Below are positions 36,396 to 48,599 of a stretch of DNA of 64,000 bases, piece after piece. The DNA is taken from contig OX485808.1 of assembly GCA_950295325.1 (NCBI GenBank), forward strand, positions 24,198,527 through 24,262,526, read 5' to 3'. The position numbers and the translations under genes were made by a program. Position 1 is the stretch's first letter; each line of letters opens with the position of its first letter. The stretch is from Polytrichum commune (Eukaryota; Streptophyta; Polytrichopsida; Polytrichales; Polytrichaceae). The notes beneath the pieces were generated by a model. It saw only the letters and a list, made by a program, of their open reading frames with translations, did no database searches and was not told where the DNA came from.

Positions 36396-37517
36396 CATGC
36401 ACGCACCAGATCTAGTGGGCTCGAACTCATCCAAATTCCAAATTCTTTGGCCTCCAATATGCTCTTTGCATGCTATCATACGTCCCATGTCACGTAAATG
36501 ATCATGCATTGTCAACATCCCATCCGAATCGATTCGCACAAGACTTCTGTCCATGAGATTCAAAAGTGCAAGATCTGTGTTACCATCCTCACAATTCCAT
36601 ATTCTCAACGCCTTCTCTTCTTGCATCCCCTTCTTCAAAACATCACGGCAAAAGAAGCAAGCAATGTCCAAAAACATGTTCTTCTCCTCTTCATCCAAAT
36701 TATCGTAGCTTATTCTCAACGTTCTCCATATCCTTTCGTTGTCCCAACTACCACCAAGGCATTGTCCCCTCTGTAATCTTCGCAATGCTTGTTGCCATAC
36801 CCTAAGCCTTTCAACTCCACACAAATAACTTCCCAATACTTCCAAGCTCAAAGGTAGTCCACCACATGCTTCGATGACTTTGTTGACAACTTCTTCAAAT
36901 TGCGGCCCTTGAGGTCGTTGTTGCAAAAATGCATGCTTGTAGAATAGCTCCTTTGCTTGACCTTTGTCCAATAACTCCATGTCCACCTTTGCGGTGTTTG
37001 AAATACAAGTTGTTTTTAAGTCTTGCCAATTTCGACTTGTGGCAATGATCTTGCTACCGTTAGCAAACACCCACGTACATGAAACTAGCCCATGGAGTTG
37101 TTCTTGAGAGGCAACATCATCAAAGACAACAAAGACCTTTTTGTTCTCAAATATGTCTTGTAAGCACTTGAACCCCTCTTATGTGGTCGATATGGACTTC
37201 TCGTCCTTGAGATCCTTCAACAATTGTCTTTGTATATCCAAAACATTTTTGGAGTCTCTCATATTTGCCACAAAGCTTGTTGCTTCAAAGCCTTGATGCA
37301 CACGATGAAGAATGGCCTTTGTCAAAGTGGTCTTTCCACTTCCACCCATCCCGACGATGCCTAGAATTTGATTGGATTCTAGTTGAAATAACACGTTTGA
37401 GATTTTTTTATCAATATTGACAAAATGAATCGGGAGTGATGGTAATGAGTGTGTGGACCGCACTTGTGATGGAAGTATTCAGTTCGCCCATGAAAACGGT
37501 GTGGAAAGTTCAAATCT
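36396..37517 (-). pseudogene. copy B exon 2: NB-ARC with stops at codons 13 and 113
   Basis: The entry peptide reads FELSTPFSWAN followed by TGA where A and C have CGA (Arg). The P-loop GMGGSGKTT, kinase-2 FVVFDDV, GLPL and MHD motifs are otherwise all preserved. The TAA at 37179-37181 is at the same codon as in copy A. In the 37440-36579 interval no base differs from copy A by eye. Confidence 0.9.
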
Positions 37518-37787
37518 CTATAAATAAAAAATTAGATATTAGATATTGGTTTAGAACAAAAGTTGTAATAAATGCACAAGAGTATGATTTCTATGAATGC
37601 TATCAAAGTCCCTTAATTATCTCATTTAAAAGAATACAATACTTTTAATAAGGTTGTAATTTTGCATTTGGTTCCAATATTTGACAAGAATGGATACAAC
37701 AAGATAAATTGATTATATTTTGAACCCATTTGAAAGTTAATTTAAACTTAATGTCTAAACCATTAAATGTATAGTTAGGATTAGTAC

Positions 37788-39455
37788 CATGGCATGAATT
37801 TGACTTGTATGTTGGGCCCCATCACCTTCTCTTCCCTCCAAATTTGATTTCTTCCAAAAGCGTTTGAACATGTACATGACATTGCGAGGTAAGTTTAAGA
37901 TCTTGTGAGACACAGTTGTTTGTTGTTCCACCTCCTGCTTTCTAAGTGCAACATTTCCCCTTAAAATGGAGCTCCTCAAATCTTCCAATGTTGCGCAAAT
38001 CTCTTTGAATCTAGGTCTCTTTGTTCGGTCTAATGACCAACATTCGTTGATCAAGGAGACCAAAGCCTCGGGACAATCATCAGGCACCCATGGCCTCTCA
38101 CCTGACCTTAGCCTTGTAGGAAGATCATCACCATTGCCTTCAAATGGTTGTTTTCCTGAGAGTATTGTTGCACACATCACACCAAAACTGTATACATCGG
38201 CTTCATGTGCATTCATTTTTTCCACTAAAGAGTACGTCATGTTCTCTCTCTTTCGTTTGTAGTATTGGAATAGCTCTGGTGCTTTGTATAGCCTTGTCCC
38301 AATACCTTGGCTTAATTTCTCAGAAATGTTGCTATCCACATCCATTTTTGAAAGTCCGAAGTCGGCCAACTTCACATTCACATAGTTGTCCTTGTGCAAT
38401 TCGTCAACCATGATTTTATGCACCAATACATTGGCAGGTTTTAAATCCATGTGCGCAATTTTCTTCTCATGTAGATAGCTCATGCCCTTTGCAATTTGCA
38501 AGACAATGTCCATAGCTACTTGAATTGGGAAGGATGTCCTTGTTCCGCCATTTGATACCTCTTTGATGAATTCCTCCAGGTTTGTGTCTAGAAGCTCCAT
38601 AGCAATGAAACACTTGAGTTTCTTTGGTTTTCGGCCACAACATATGAACTTGACGACATTTGGATGATTGACACTTGCAAGTATGGCAACCTCTTTCTTA
38701 AAGGTTTTGTCCCCATCTTCCATTTCACCCAAAGCTTGCACCTTCTTTGCACATGGCAAACCAAACCAAGTTGTTTTCTCTACATTGCCATAGGCACCTC
38801 CTCCAAGTGGGATTGAGCCTCCCCAACCCATACGTGCATCAACCTCCACATGGTGTCCACCATTTACATAGTTTCTTTGATTGTCAAATCTTTCCAACAA
38901 GTATGCCGCAATTGGTAACTCTTCATCAAGGTCCGTGTTCGTAGAGGATGAATGGGTGGATTCAACGGTTGCTTGGCAACGCCTCATCAACACATGATGA
39001 TCTTCAACTCCCAATTCACTCATGGTGCTTAATGAAAAACTCACATCATTCCTATATTGGTGCATTTGTCCAACCCATTGGCCTTTTAAGTGTTCATAAA
39101 TATCATCATAACAAGATTTGAGATCCATGAACAAGTCTCGGAACGCCTCTTCATTGTGGATTTGGAGCAATGCTGCACGCCACCATTTCTTACCATAGCA
39201 TTCTTGTACCAACGACTTGGCCCTTTCAATAATTCGAAACAACTCTTTCAAGAGCAAGTCAAAGTTGTTAAGAAACTCATCAGAATGGGAGAGAATACTA
39301 GCTACGCTTTTGGTGGATTTTTCAAGCGTTTGTGCAAGACATATGCATTGACTTTGATTCAATGCAAACTTGGCACCACCCTCACACACAAGTTGTTGTA
39401 TGTAGTTGGTGTTGAGTATACAAAGCCCCAAGATATTGGATTGATTAGCCATCAT
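37788..39455 (-). pseudogene. copy B exon 1: helical N-terminus plus kinase (frame intact, HMD)
   Basis: 556 open codons from MMANQSNILG to the donor. Glycine loop LGGGAYGNV, CAKKV lysine, catalytic HMDLKPAN (HRD arginine replaced by Met, as in C), ADFGLS, KAPELF. The frame is also open upstream of the ATG into a U-rich stretch ending in CAG, but that reads through an apparent splice acceptor and is unlikely to be coding. Confidence 0.85.
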
Positions 39456-42400
39456 ATCCTGGATACAAAAACAAAAAAGAAGGAAAGAATTAAAGCCATG
39501 TGCCATCCACAAATTGAATGCTACGTTACACAAAGAAAAGAAAAAAAACAATAACATTTGGCATAATTTGTATATGCAATGCATGGCAAGACTTCTTCTA
39601 TGTTTGATGCCCACTTGGTGTCATTGTTGTGTTGTTTTCAAACAACTCTTGATATGGAACACACCTTGTCTAAAGGCAAACCAACATAGCAATTCAATTA
39701 ATGTCGATCAAAATTGGACTTTTGATGTTTTGGTCATCTCGGCTGTCAGAACAAACAACATACGTGTGGGTAGAATGGAAAAGTTTCTAAGAAATGACAT
39801 GCCCAACTTGACATGATACATTCACTTTATGCATTATAGTTCGGTCATTGGGGCGATTCCAATTGGATATTATTAAATCCATCAAATTATTTTACACGCC
39901 AAACATACCAACATCATAAATTAACACATAATTTTATTATATTGTACATTGAACTAGTATGTCAACTATGGATTTCAATATAATTCATCACATGCCACTA
40001 ATTGACATATTTGGTTCGCAATATACAATACATAACATTGCATTATCAAACTTTGATGTTTACAACACAAAAATGAACCCAAGATGAATATAACATGCTT
40101 AATCCCTTAAAGATTTAGGTGTATTATGTACTACAAATTATTTATAAACTTCATATGAAGTCCAACATGAGATAATTACCAACTTATTGTGCACACCCCA
40201 TATCCTCGGAGTACCATGAGGTGCATATAACCTCTTCCTAAGTGGACGTAATATAAAATTCCTCACCCATCCAAATTATGTCACCAAATTTTATAGAAAA
40301 TTGTTAAGTCTACTTGTTATGTCTTGTAGACCTAAAACGTATAAGAAAGCACATAAATTTTTGTGTAATACATATATTATAGGACAACAAGTGGTGAAAT
40401 TTGAGTGGAATTTTAACAAGGATGCACAATCCATCACAACCATAACACACTCTTATCCCTAACCCATTGAGAATTATAGAGCAAAAGCACATTTGAGCAT
40501 CAATCTTGTTATCCACAATGTGATTGACAACTTGAAAGAGGATAAAGGTGAGATTCCTTTATTAAACCATTCCGAACAACTCCGGGAGAATTAACATCAA
40601 TTGCACTTTTAATATAGTGGGTGATAAACGAAGCATGTGAGGTCATCAACAACACAATGGGAAATTTCAAAAACTGCAATTGCAAAAAACCACAACATTT
40701 CTTTACGAATTAGTTGAGCACGTGAGACATGTGTATGGGGACGTGAATACCTGAGTCCAGAGGGGAAAACTTTCAGTTTCTTCTTGCATGGTGGTGTCTT
40801 TCAGACACCTCGGTGTGTTCTTCATTTCATTGTCAAATGCAACTTCATAGTTCCACAACTTGAAACATTCATTTTTCCAAAGTGGGGTACTAATCCTTCA
40901 TATCATCTCATCCACCTCCAACTGCAATACATACAACCATTTTTTCCAATTTATTTTTAGTCCAACATTCATTTTTGTCATTGTGGTGATCCACACCAAC
41001 CACACCTCACTTTCTAGCATGCTTTCATATTGGCACATGCACTCTACCATACTTTGGCATAGTGGTCTTTTGTTCTTAGTTCAATTGATAATTAAAACTT
41101 AGTTTTAAACACATCACCTTATTTCAATTTTCGTCCAGAGTGAACCAAAGTGCCATTACAATCCCGATTCTTAACGAGACCAATCTCCACTGGACATGGT
41201 TAGAAACAAGTTCATGGGTGTTTCATTCACAATGATGGCATCAACTCTCCAAAGCCAAAAAGATGAAATGGATAAACAAATCTCTCCACATAAACTCAGA
41301 CTCACCTCACCAAATCGTATTGAATATTTTTTTACTAGGAACGACAATCAAGATATATGATTTTTGAATAACCCAACTTTTGCACCGAATTTTTAGCTTC
41401 CCCCTGCAAGGCATCAACAACATGGTCAATCATTCTTAATGTTGGAAGTCCGGGATGGAATGCTCTCACAACTACTTTTATTGTTGAGATGCAATTCTCT
41501 TCCATCAATACTCCTTTAACCCAACACAAAGATGAGTCTAACATTGGTTTAGGAATATTATCTCCAACTTGATGTCAACCGATGCCCACGATTTTATGTA
41601 AATGATCTTCCTCAACATGCAGTACCTTACAAGGAACAAGAGTAACCGTGGATGTATATAATAGCACCTTGTTTGAATTTCCTTCACAACTACCTTGTCT
41701 ATTTGAAACTTGTCCACCTGAAAGACGTTGCAGAACAAAATAACCATCAGAATAGATTACCATGCATGGCAATCAAGTTCAGCAGAAACTTAGTCGACGT
41801 TCTTCAAGACCTGCATCTATGCAATCTAATGAACGAACGTTTCTATGTGATATAAAGTGATCAAGTTTGTATACAGGGAGATCCTATATTTACAGACATG
41901 TGACCGCTCTTCTATAAAATTTCAAGCGTCTTCAATAGAAGATCATTATGTGAAGGCTAGGGATAAGTAGACATGTATGCTTTAGTGCCGTCAAAAATTT
42001 CCACAAGTATGATATTAGCCATTTCTCCGAAACCCTTCTCTGCATAAGGTATGCAGTATATAATGCTTCCAAAGCACTTTGGAGAACGAAGATGATGCCA
42101 AGATTCGCTTACCAATTACTCTCCAGAGCTGCAAAGAACCGAGTTATCCATTTCTTACCTTTGCCGTTACTCAAGGCTACACAATCTCCTAATATGAAAT
42201 ATAATTGAGAATTGTGGACCACCATCTACACCAATAGTCAAATCTACTTCATGCTAGAGGAGGAAAAAGGACGAGCCACAAGCAAGCAAGCAGAACATGC
42301 CGTAGCTATGGAGGAGAAGAAGGGTATGGATGGCTATGGCTGGGGACTCGTACTTTCAGAAGTTGCCTAGAGATTGATTAACTTACTTTCCTTTAATTGC

Positions 42401-43248
42401 AATTTGCCAAGTCCAAGTATCTATATCATGAGTAATTGGAGATAATGTATCTCACTCCATCATTTTCAACATGGAGGAGGAAGATCCCATGCAATGATAG
42501 CAGACCACCGCAAGCTACTCACAGCTACTATAATCGCGGTAAGTAAATGGCATGCGACCACATCATTATCACTCGTTTAAATTTCGTTTATGGTTGACAT
42601 AGTGCAACCCGGGCACCGTGATTGAGTAACATTCACGGACATCATCATCTAATGCTAGCATCAATGCATCTCCTACCCCTGCAAATGAGCCTCCATTGCG
42701 GCCCTCACCAACGAAAAACATTCAATGTGTTTTAATACAAGGGAGACAGTACCTAGATGGAGCAAATGGCAAACTCTACACCAATCGTCGACTTGGACTC
42801 CATGCCAAACTTGTTGTGCGTGATTCCAAATAGAATTCAATCGAACTTCCCAACTCCAACGGCTCCCATCAACACTCCCCTGTGTTGCAAAAGATCTTGC
42901 AAAAGATTGCTCCCCACTTTCAAAAAACCCCAGCAAACCACCCACCCACACACCTTCACCAAAACGCACAACCCACCCTCCCATGCAAGAAAGAACTCAG
43001 GACCTTATAACAGATCCACAAATGGTGGTGCATCTCTCATAGGGTGGTGGCTATGGCCCAATTACCGCCAACTTGCCGAGTGCGTGGGCTCCAGTATTGT
43101 GATAATCCCGGGCTCGGCTTTCTCGAGGATTCCGCCCTACTGAACTCTAACTCTAACTTTAACTTACAAGCCGACAGAAGCGTTGGATTGAGTCTCCCAT
43201 AACTTTTCGCAACATGTTCTGTTTTTTTCACATTTCAAGCCACTGTTA
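39456..43248. other. upstream region of copy B, no gene recognised
   Basis: 39456-41880 matches the region upstream of copy A over its full length, apart from indels such as extra DNA at 40640-40800. 42050-43020 matches 16290-17330. A C-rich segment (42830-43010) produces spurious open frames. At 43150-43245 a repeat shared with 20740-20815 precedes the MITE. No promoter element can be assigned with confidence. Confidence 0.55.
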
Positions 43249-43643
43249 GAGCATCCTCAGTCGGTCTAGGTAAAGCTCACTGCAAACCTAAACCTATCTT
43301 TTGACTGACCTACAATTAGAAACTGAAATTACCATCATTAGAAGCACACCTAAATAAACGTGAGATATTTCTCAAGAAAAAAGAATTGTAAAAATTTGAC
43401 GTAGGTGAAATCCCTCATTGAAAACACCACATTTTCAAATTTTAGAGGGAGTGCACCAAATCTTGCTTAAAAATGGAAAGATCCTCCCACACTCCCTCCA
43501 AATTTTTGACATTTAGAGGGAGTGTGGGAGGATCTGTCCATTTTTAAGCAAGATTTGGTGCACTCCCTCTAAATTTTGAGCAATTTTAAGCAAGATAGGT
43601 CTTGGTTTGCAGTGAGCTTTACCTAGACCGACTGAGGATGCTC
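43249..43643. mobile_element. Tourist-like (PIF/Harbinger-type) MITE, 395 bp
   Basis: Ends are GAGCATCCTCAGTCGG (43249-43264) and its complement ending at 43643; the inverted homology extends for about 40 bp from each end. Flanked by TTA at 43246-43248 and 43644-43646. The corresponding place in block A reads CTGTTACATC without the element, so TTA is a true target duplication. The centre folds again on itself (AAATCTTGCTTAAAAATGG and AGGATCTNTCCATTTTTAAG arms), making the whole element nearly one hairpin. The TTA duplication and GAGCATC ends fit PIF/Harbinger MITEs; no transposase is present. Confidence 0.88.
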
Positions 43644-43646
43644 TTA

Positions 43647-45784
43647 CATCACCACACAGAATAGATTATTACACCGTTTAGGGTATTACACCGTCACATA
43701 CCCTATTTGCAAAGGGCTTAAACTAGATGCCCAGAGATTGCCTAGAGGTCTCACAGTGTCATGTCCACTAATTGACAATATGATTTCATTCGTCAACATA
43801 AGTAACTTCTTTAAGTGAAAAAATAATCTACATTATGACATCTTATAGGGTAGTGGCTATGGCTCAATTACCTCCAACTTGCCACGTGCGTGGGCTCTAG
43901 TATTCGAATACCCTAATGGTGGCCGGTGGAATTGTGGGCGGTGGTCCCTCCCAGGCTTGGCTTCTTCAAGGGATTTGGTCCAACACAAGTTTCAACTTCG
44001 GCAATATAATATATTTTACACTTTACACTATTCAAGTTGCTATGATCGTTGCATCACAATCTATGGCGCTTGAATAGTCTATGAATTTGCGTGGAACTTA
44101 AATCGTGTTCGAATAATTCATGTGGACTCGGCATACGACCCAACATGAGCTACCTATGGCTCGATGACTCGTTGGAATTTGCCAAGTCCAAGTTCAAGCC
44201 CACGTGCACATCGATACACTCTAAACTTCGTAATATCAACCTCCTTAATGTCACTTCTTCTTTGATATCTTAAAACCCTAGGGAGCGGATGTTCTGAATA
44301 GAAATTTCACTCCTTGTTATCACATTTCCACTCCCATATATATCACGGGTTTTGACATTAAAATAAACCACCAAAGAATTCAAACCAAAACTCTACACGC
44401 ATCATGTAGTCATCGTTGTATTTATTATCATTATTGTGATGTTGACTTTGTGTCATTCCATAATGTCACATGTTTTCACTAATGTCACGTTCCACTAATT
44501 CATTTTTTATCATTAATCCATGTTAACACTACAAATCTCCTTGATATCACGTGCACTTTGGTTGCCACAAGCGTGGTCTTATGGAGGTTAGGTGTGTTTG
44601 GATTACACGACCATTTGTGGATGAAATCACAATGACTTGTCATCCATTCATTTCCTCAAAGCAAGATGACTCCGCATGATAACCCAACCTCTTTATGATA
44701 GAATTTCGCAAACCACGCCTTTGTTAATGCCACACCATTGCGCATAATCGTCTATTAGTGTGAGCGGACAATTTACATGGAACTAATCAATGTGGGCCAC
44801 ACAATTGCGTAAACGAGGTGGATATAATGTAGACTAAAGACCCGGATCTTCTCCTATTCTTCTTGAAGATTTTCCACCAACACCTTGAATACAAAAGTAG
44901 GATAAAATAAAACAATCATTCAAAGCAATCTTCTAGAATAACAAATTAGGTGAGTCATACAATTTTTAAACTACACGGTTTGTGGTATATGGTGTCACCT
45001 ATACTATTTGCGAAGGGCCTAAACTAGATGCCTAGAATTCTCAAAGTGTCGCACCCGCTAATTGCCTATGTTATTCCATTCATAGACATATTAAGTAAAT
45101 TCTTTAAGTAAAACAACATCTACATTATGACATGTAGAGCAGCACATTGGGATATGTTAGAAGTTTAGATGCTAGTCTTGCGTTTTAGTATGCAAGGGAC
45201 ATATATTTTTGAGCGTACTAATGGCAAGTGTCATTTGTGTACACTTTTGTCAACTTATAGACCATTATGGAAATAAACATCCACCTCATAACACTATTGA
45301 ACATGCCCTTAACAAGATATTAGTAAGCAGACACTTGAACACCAAGTGTCATAAGACGACACTTATGGTGAAGTTGTTAATTATCAATGTAACTTGGCAT
45401 ATGCCTCAAAATATGACAAGTGACATTATTGCGCATGTGACACTAAATACCTGAAATTGTGTAGAGCTCTAACATGCATTAAAACATAACTTCGTCGACA
45501 TTCATTCTCATTACAAGAGTTTGTGTGGGTTCAATACTAATATGTACAATCAAGTTGCCCTGCTCTCATTTATTGATAGTCCACATTACTTTGAGTATCA
45601 TGAAAACATAGGGCACAACTTCTTCTTCTTCTTCTTCTTTTTTGTCTGCTCCGAACCTGAGCGTGTTAGGTTTAACATAATTACTCGGAACAGATGAGCC
45701 CCCCCAAAAGTACAATGTTATATTTAGACGTGTATTTAAATTTCCATAATTAATAGATCGCAGGGAACTTTTGTAGAAAGAATT
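43647..45784. other. intergenic repeats, no gene seen
   Basis: Contains the empty target of the RT fragment (ACATTAAAATAAACCA near 44356) and segments shared with 20.8-21.6 kb. A CTT microsatellite lies around 45619-45640. The remainder is AT-rich without recognisable genes. Confidence 0.5.
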
Positions 45785-45856
45785 GGTTAATAGCAGGAAT
45801 CTAACCTGCGACCATAAGGTTAAAAGCCTGATGCTCTACCTAGTAGCTATACACCC
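45785..45856 (-). pseudogene. tRNA-Lys(UUU)-like relic, probably of organelle origin
   Basis: On the minus strand it begins GGGTGTATAGCT, has GGTAGAGCATC, an anticodon arm with CTTTTAA (anticodon UUU), then GGTCGCAGGTTAGATTCC as the T arm. The order and spacing are those of tRNA-Lys and closely recall plant mitochondrial trnK. The 3' acceptor strand is TATTAACC and does not pair properly with GGGTGTA, and the D stem is imperfect, so it is most likely a dead copy of an organelle insertion. No other organelle sequence was recognised beside it. Confidence 0.6.
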
Positions 45857-46474
45857 AGAGCATTATCATAGTAAAAAAAGTACATGGATTTTTTTATTTT
45901 TTTTTTTAAAAACCATGGTTGCAACATGGATGAGTAAAACAATGCTTACAGTAGGTTTTTGTGATCTGATTTTGACCCACTGTATGCACTTATTATAAGG
46001 GGATTGTTTAAGTTGCCAAGTCCAAGTGGGACACGGAATGTTGGGCATTGGTCCCTCCCGGCCTCGGCTTTCTCCAGGATTCCGCCCGACTGAGCTTTAA
46101 CTTACATGCCGACAGAAGCGTCGACTGATTGAGCGGCGGTTTACACCATAGCTTGAGAGAAGCGAAGTTTGCTAGAAAATGTGTGCGGAAAGTCTAGATA
46201 AGATATGTCATATGCCTCAATATATACATATTTGCCTGTTTTTTGATAAATGTTTTTACAGACCGCCTGAACTTATTTTCCTAAATCGAATTAGTTATCA
46301 GGCAATTTTTGCTCATCCTGCTATCAACCTACGATAGTGAAAATTGAACTCATGAGTAAGACTTTATAGCATTACGTAACTCTGAATTATAGTATCATGC
46401 ACTAATTGGGATAATCAATGTAGTTCTAAACACCACGTTTGCTGAATTACAATGTCTAGAACATGGCTCGGGGA

Positions 46475-47070
46475 GAACCGGCGGTTAGTTACAAATGATG
46501 AATCGGTTGAGGTTGAGAAATAACCGGTTGAAGTTGGAGACTTCAGGAGAAATACCAATCCTTTTAGAAGAATCTAAAAAGAATATACCTCCTCAAATGA
46601 ATGAAAGCAAAACCGGAAGATGTCAACATGTAACCGGTTGGATTTAGAATCACTCGGAGCTTGACTGACTATGCCCAAAAACTTCCCGGGCACTGCTCTG
46701 GAATTAAAAGGATCACCACATAAATGGATAGAAATATTTTTGTTTTGAGTTCCAAAGTAGCCGGGCCTCTGCCTTCAAGTTCCTTGCCAGTTTGACCACC
46801 AGTAAGAGAGAGAGATTTCTGAGAAAAAGGAAACACCGAGCTCTACCCTTGCAGTGTCCAGGGGGATTTTAGGGACATAATTGTTTAAGATCCTCACATA
46901 TCCAAGTCCAAATGGACCAGTTACACGTTGACATCTTTCAGTTTTCCTTCATTTAATTAAGGTATATATTTTTTTTATAGACTCCTTTTGAATGATTCTT
47001 CATGTAGCTGAAGTCTTGAACTTCAACTGGTTATTTCTCAAACTCACCTGGTTCATCTGGAACTGTAATA
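46475..47070. repeat. inverted-repeat element with CCGGTT-rich arms
   Basis: Arms 46515-46545 (GAGAAATAACCGGTTGAAG...) and 47008-47039 are inverted copies, with weaker pairing extending outward to 46491 and 47065. A single diverged arm of the same family lies in the aldolase intron at about 1250-1330, and 46610-46680 matches 1130-1180 in reverse. It looks like an old foldback or Mutator-like non-autonomous element; no transposase is present. Confidence 0.55.
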
Positions 47071-47522
47071 AATTATTCAATCAGCAGGTTACCATTCAAA
47101 GTTACATGTTGCTATAACTTTCTACCACATTATTGTGTTCAACCAACTAAATTACATCATATTCTTTGGTGTGCATACTAAACACTTATGTAATTTGGCT
47201 AAGAAATGAGATTATATTGTCATTCAAATGTTATAGCAATATGCGTAACTTCAAATGAGAACCCACACTAATTAGACCAAGAGAAACGAAGCAGTCATTT
47301 TTCCCTGTTCATTGCAACCCTCTTAATGGCATCGATCCGGGATAAGATTGGGGACATCCAAAGGCTTGATGGAGGCTGCCGATGTGTGAGAAACTTTGCG
47401 AGTTCTTTACGAGCATGAAAGCAAGGCTACAAAGATCTCATTGAAGGAGACATCTTTATGATATAATATTATTTTCTGTACACTTTCTTGACCGTTGCAC
47501 TTTCCTTGGTTCTACTCATTGC

Positions 47523-48003
47523 CGGTTTACACCATGGGACCATGAAGTTGGACCATGGAAGATGGTCTTTTTCCATCGTCCGACTTGACGGTCCAACTTC
47601 CATGGTCCCATTTCTTAAAAAACCAATTTACAAAGCCTTTGGGTTCTTCACTAGGTGTAAGTTGAATGTGGAAGAGAGGAGTGATCCATGCATCAAGAAG
47701 TGAATGTGCTCGTTTATTTAATATATGCTCAAAAAGGATAATTTTGAAAGGAAAATAAAATAAAATTGAAGTTTGATCACTCTCTTGTCTTCTCTTGTCT
47801 TCATCTTCTCTTCCCAAAAAAAAAATCATTAAAATTTTACTATAACAACATTTATTTGCCATGGGCCCTTGCCATTTTCTACTAGAGAGCCTCTTTTGCA
47901 AAATTGTTGGACCATGATAATGGATAATGTAGGTCTTCAAATATGTCTTTTGGGGACCTCAAACTCCATGGTCACTCTAAATTTTTTTCCTTGGTGTAAA
48001 CCG
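47523..48003. mobile_element. foldback MITE-like element, 481 bp
   Basis: Perfect 12-bp termini CGGTTTACACCA (47523-47534) and TGGTGTAAACCG (47992-48003). Near the left end there is a second inverted pair, GTTGGACCATGGAAG with CTTCCATGGTCC type arms within 47540-47612. No clear flanking duplication and no coding sequence are seen; 46138-46149 carries one more copy of the terminal word. Confidence 0.55.
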
Positions 48004-48267
48004 AAGTGGTCCCGGGACAAGTTCAACATCCAATCACCGATTAGACTGGGCCTTAGGACAACTTCATGGTCCATGATGGAAACATCCCCTTAAGGATCTT
48101 TGCCAAAATCCTAAAATACATTGAAATATTAAAAACATTCTGAACTTGGAGCCCATTCTCTAACAAAAACCTTAAGATCACAACTTGCATCATATTGTCT
48201 ATACGAAAGAGATGTCGTGGACGTCGACAATTGCCTAAGAGGAAGTCATGCTTGACAACACTCCGCA

Positions 48268-48292
48268 CCACCCCTAAACCCTAAACCCTAAG
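48268..48292. repeat. short interstitial telomere-like repeat
   Basis: About three units of the plant telomere motif (CCCTAAA) in CCCCTAAACCCTAAACCCTAAGG. It could be chance, a telobox near a lost promoter, or a repair scar. Confidence 0.6.
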
Positions 48293-48599
48293 GTGCAGTC
48301 AGAATTGGGAGAATCACAACTTACTACCCGTTGCCCAAGAAACAAAATGCATGAGATCCAAAGACGCGAATGAAACCGTGACACACAAGTTCCATGTTTA
48401 GTTCCATGTGTTCTTATTGCATTTTTAGGAAGATCAATGATGAGAATAAGGGGGAACGACCCAAGGGAAAGAAGCATGCATATTTCCCTCTCACAATTCA
48501 TCAATTAGAAGATCCGGATTTCACATGATGGTAATTTCACACTAGGTTTCATTCTACATTTTTTTTTGCACGAGCAGAATGCATTTTAGCGTTCAAGTC

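Larger units (their letters stand above)
34898..39455 (-). pseudogene. kinase-NB-ARC-LRR immune receptor, copy B (two stops in NB-ARC)
   Basis: Exon 1 39455-37788, exon 2 37517-36396, exon 3 36178-34898; lengths equal those of copy C to the base (1668, 1122, 1281 nt). Splice sites are kept: ATG|GTACTA, TTATAG|AGA, ATG|GTAAAT and GATGCAG|ATG. It is disabled by TGA at 37479-37481 (codon 13 of exon 2) and TAA at 37179-37181 (codon 113, shared with copy A). Kinase and LRR exons remain open, so inactivation looks recent. A truncated helical-kinase protein of about 568 residues would be the product if the mRNA escaped decay; whether that is a working kinase cannot be told. Confidence 0.88.
29431..45470. 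repeat. segmental duplication block B
   Basis: Counterpart of block A with the offset changing from 25600 (at 29431) to 26861 (at 37179) through indels. It retains 32200-34366, which A has lost and which C also has (52.1-58.3 kb, with insertions). It carries its own MITE at 43249-43643. The repeat content at the right end (43.1-45.5 kb) is shuffled relative to A. Confidence 0.8.

Noticed and set aside
45785-45856. Functional tRNA-Lys gene
   Set aside because: Acceptor-stem strands do not pair and the D stem is imperfect.
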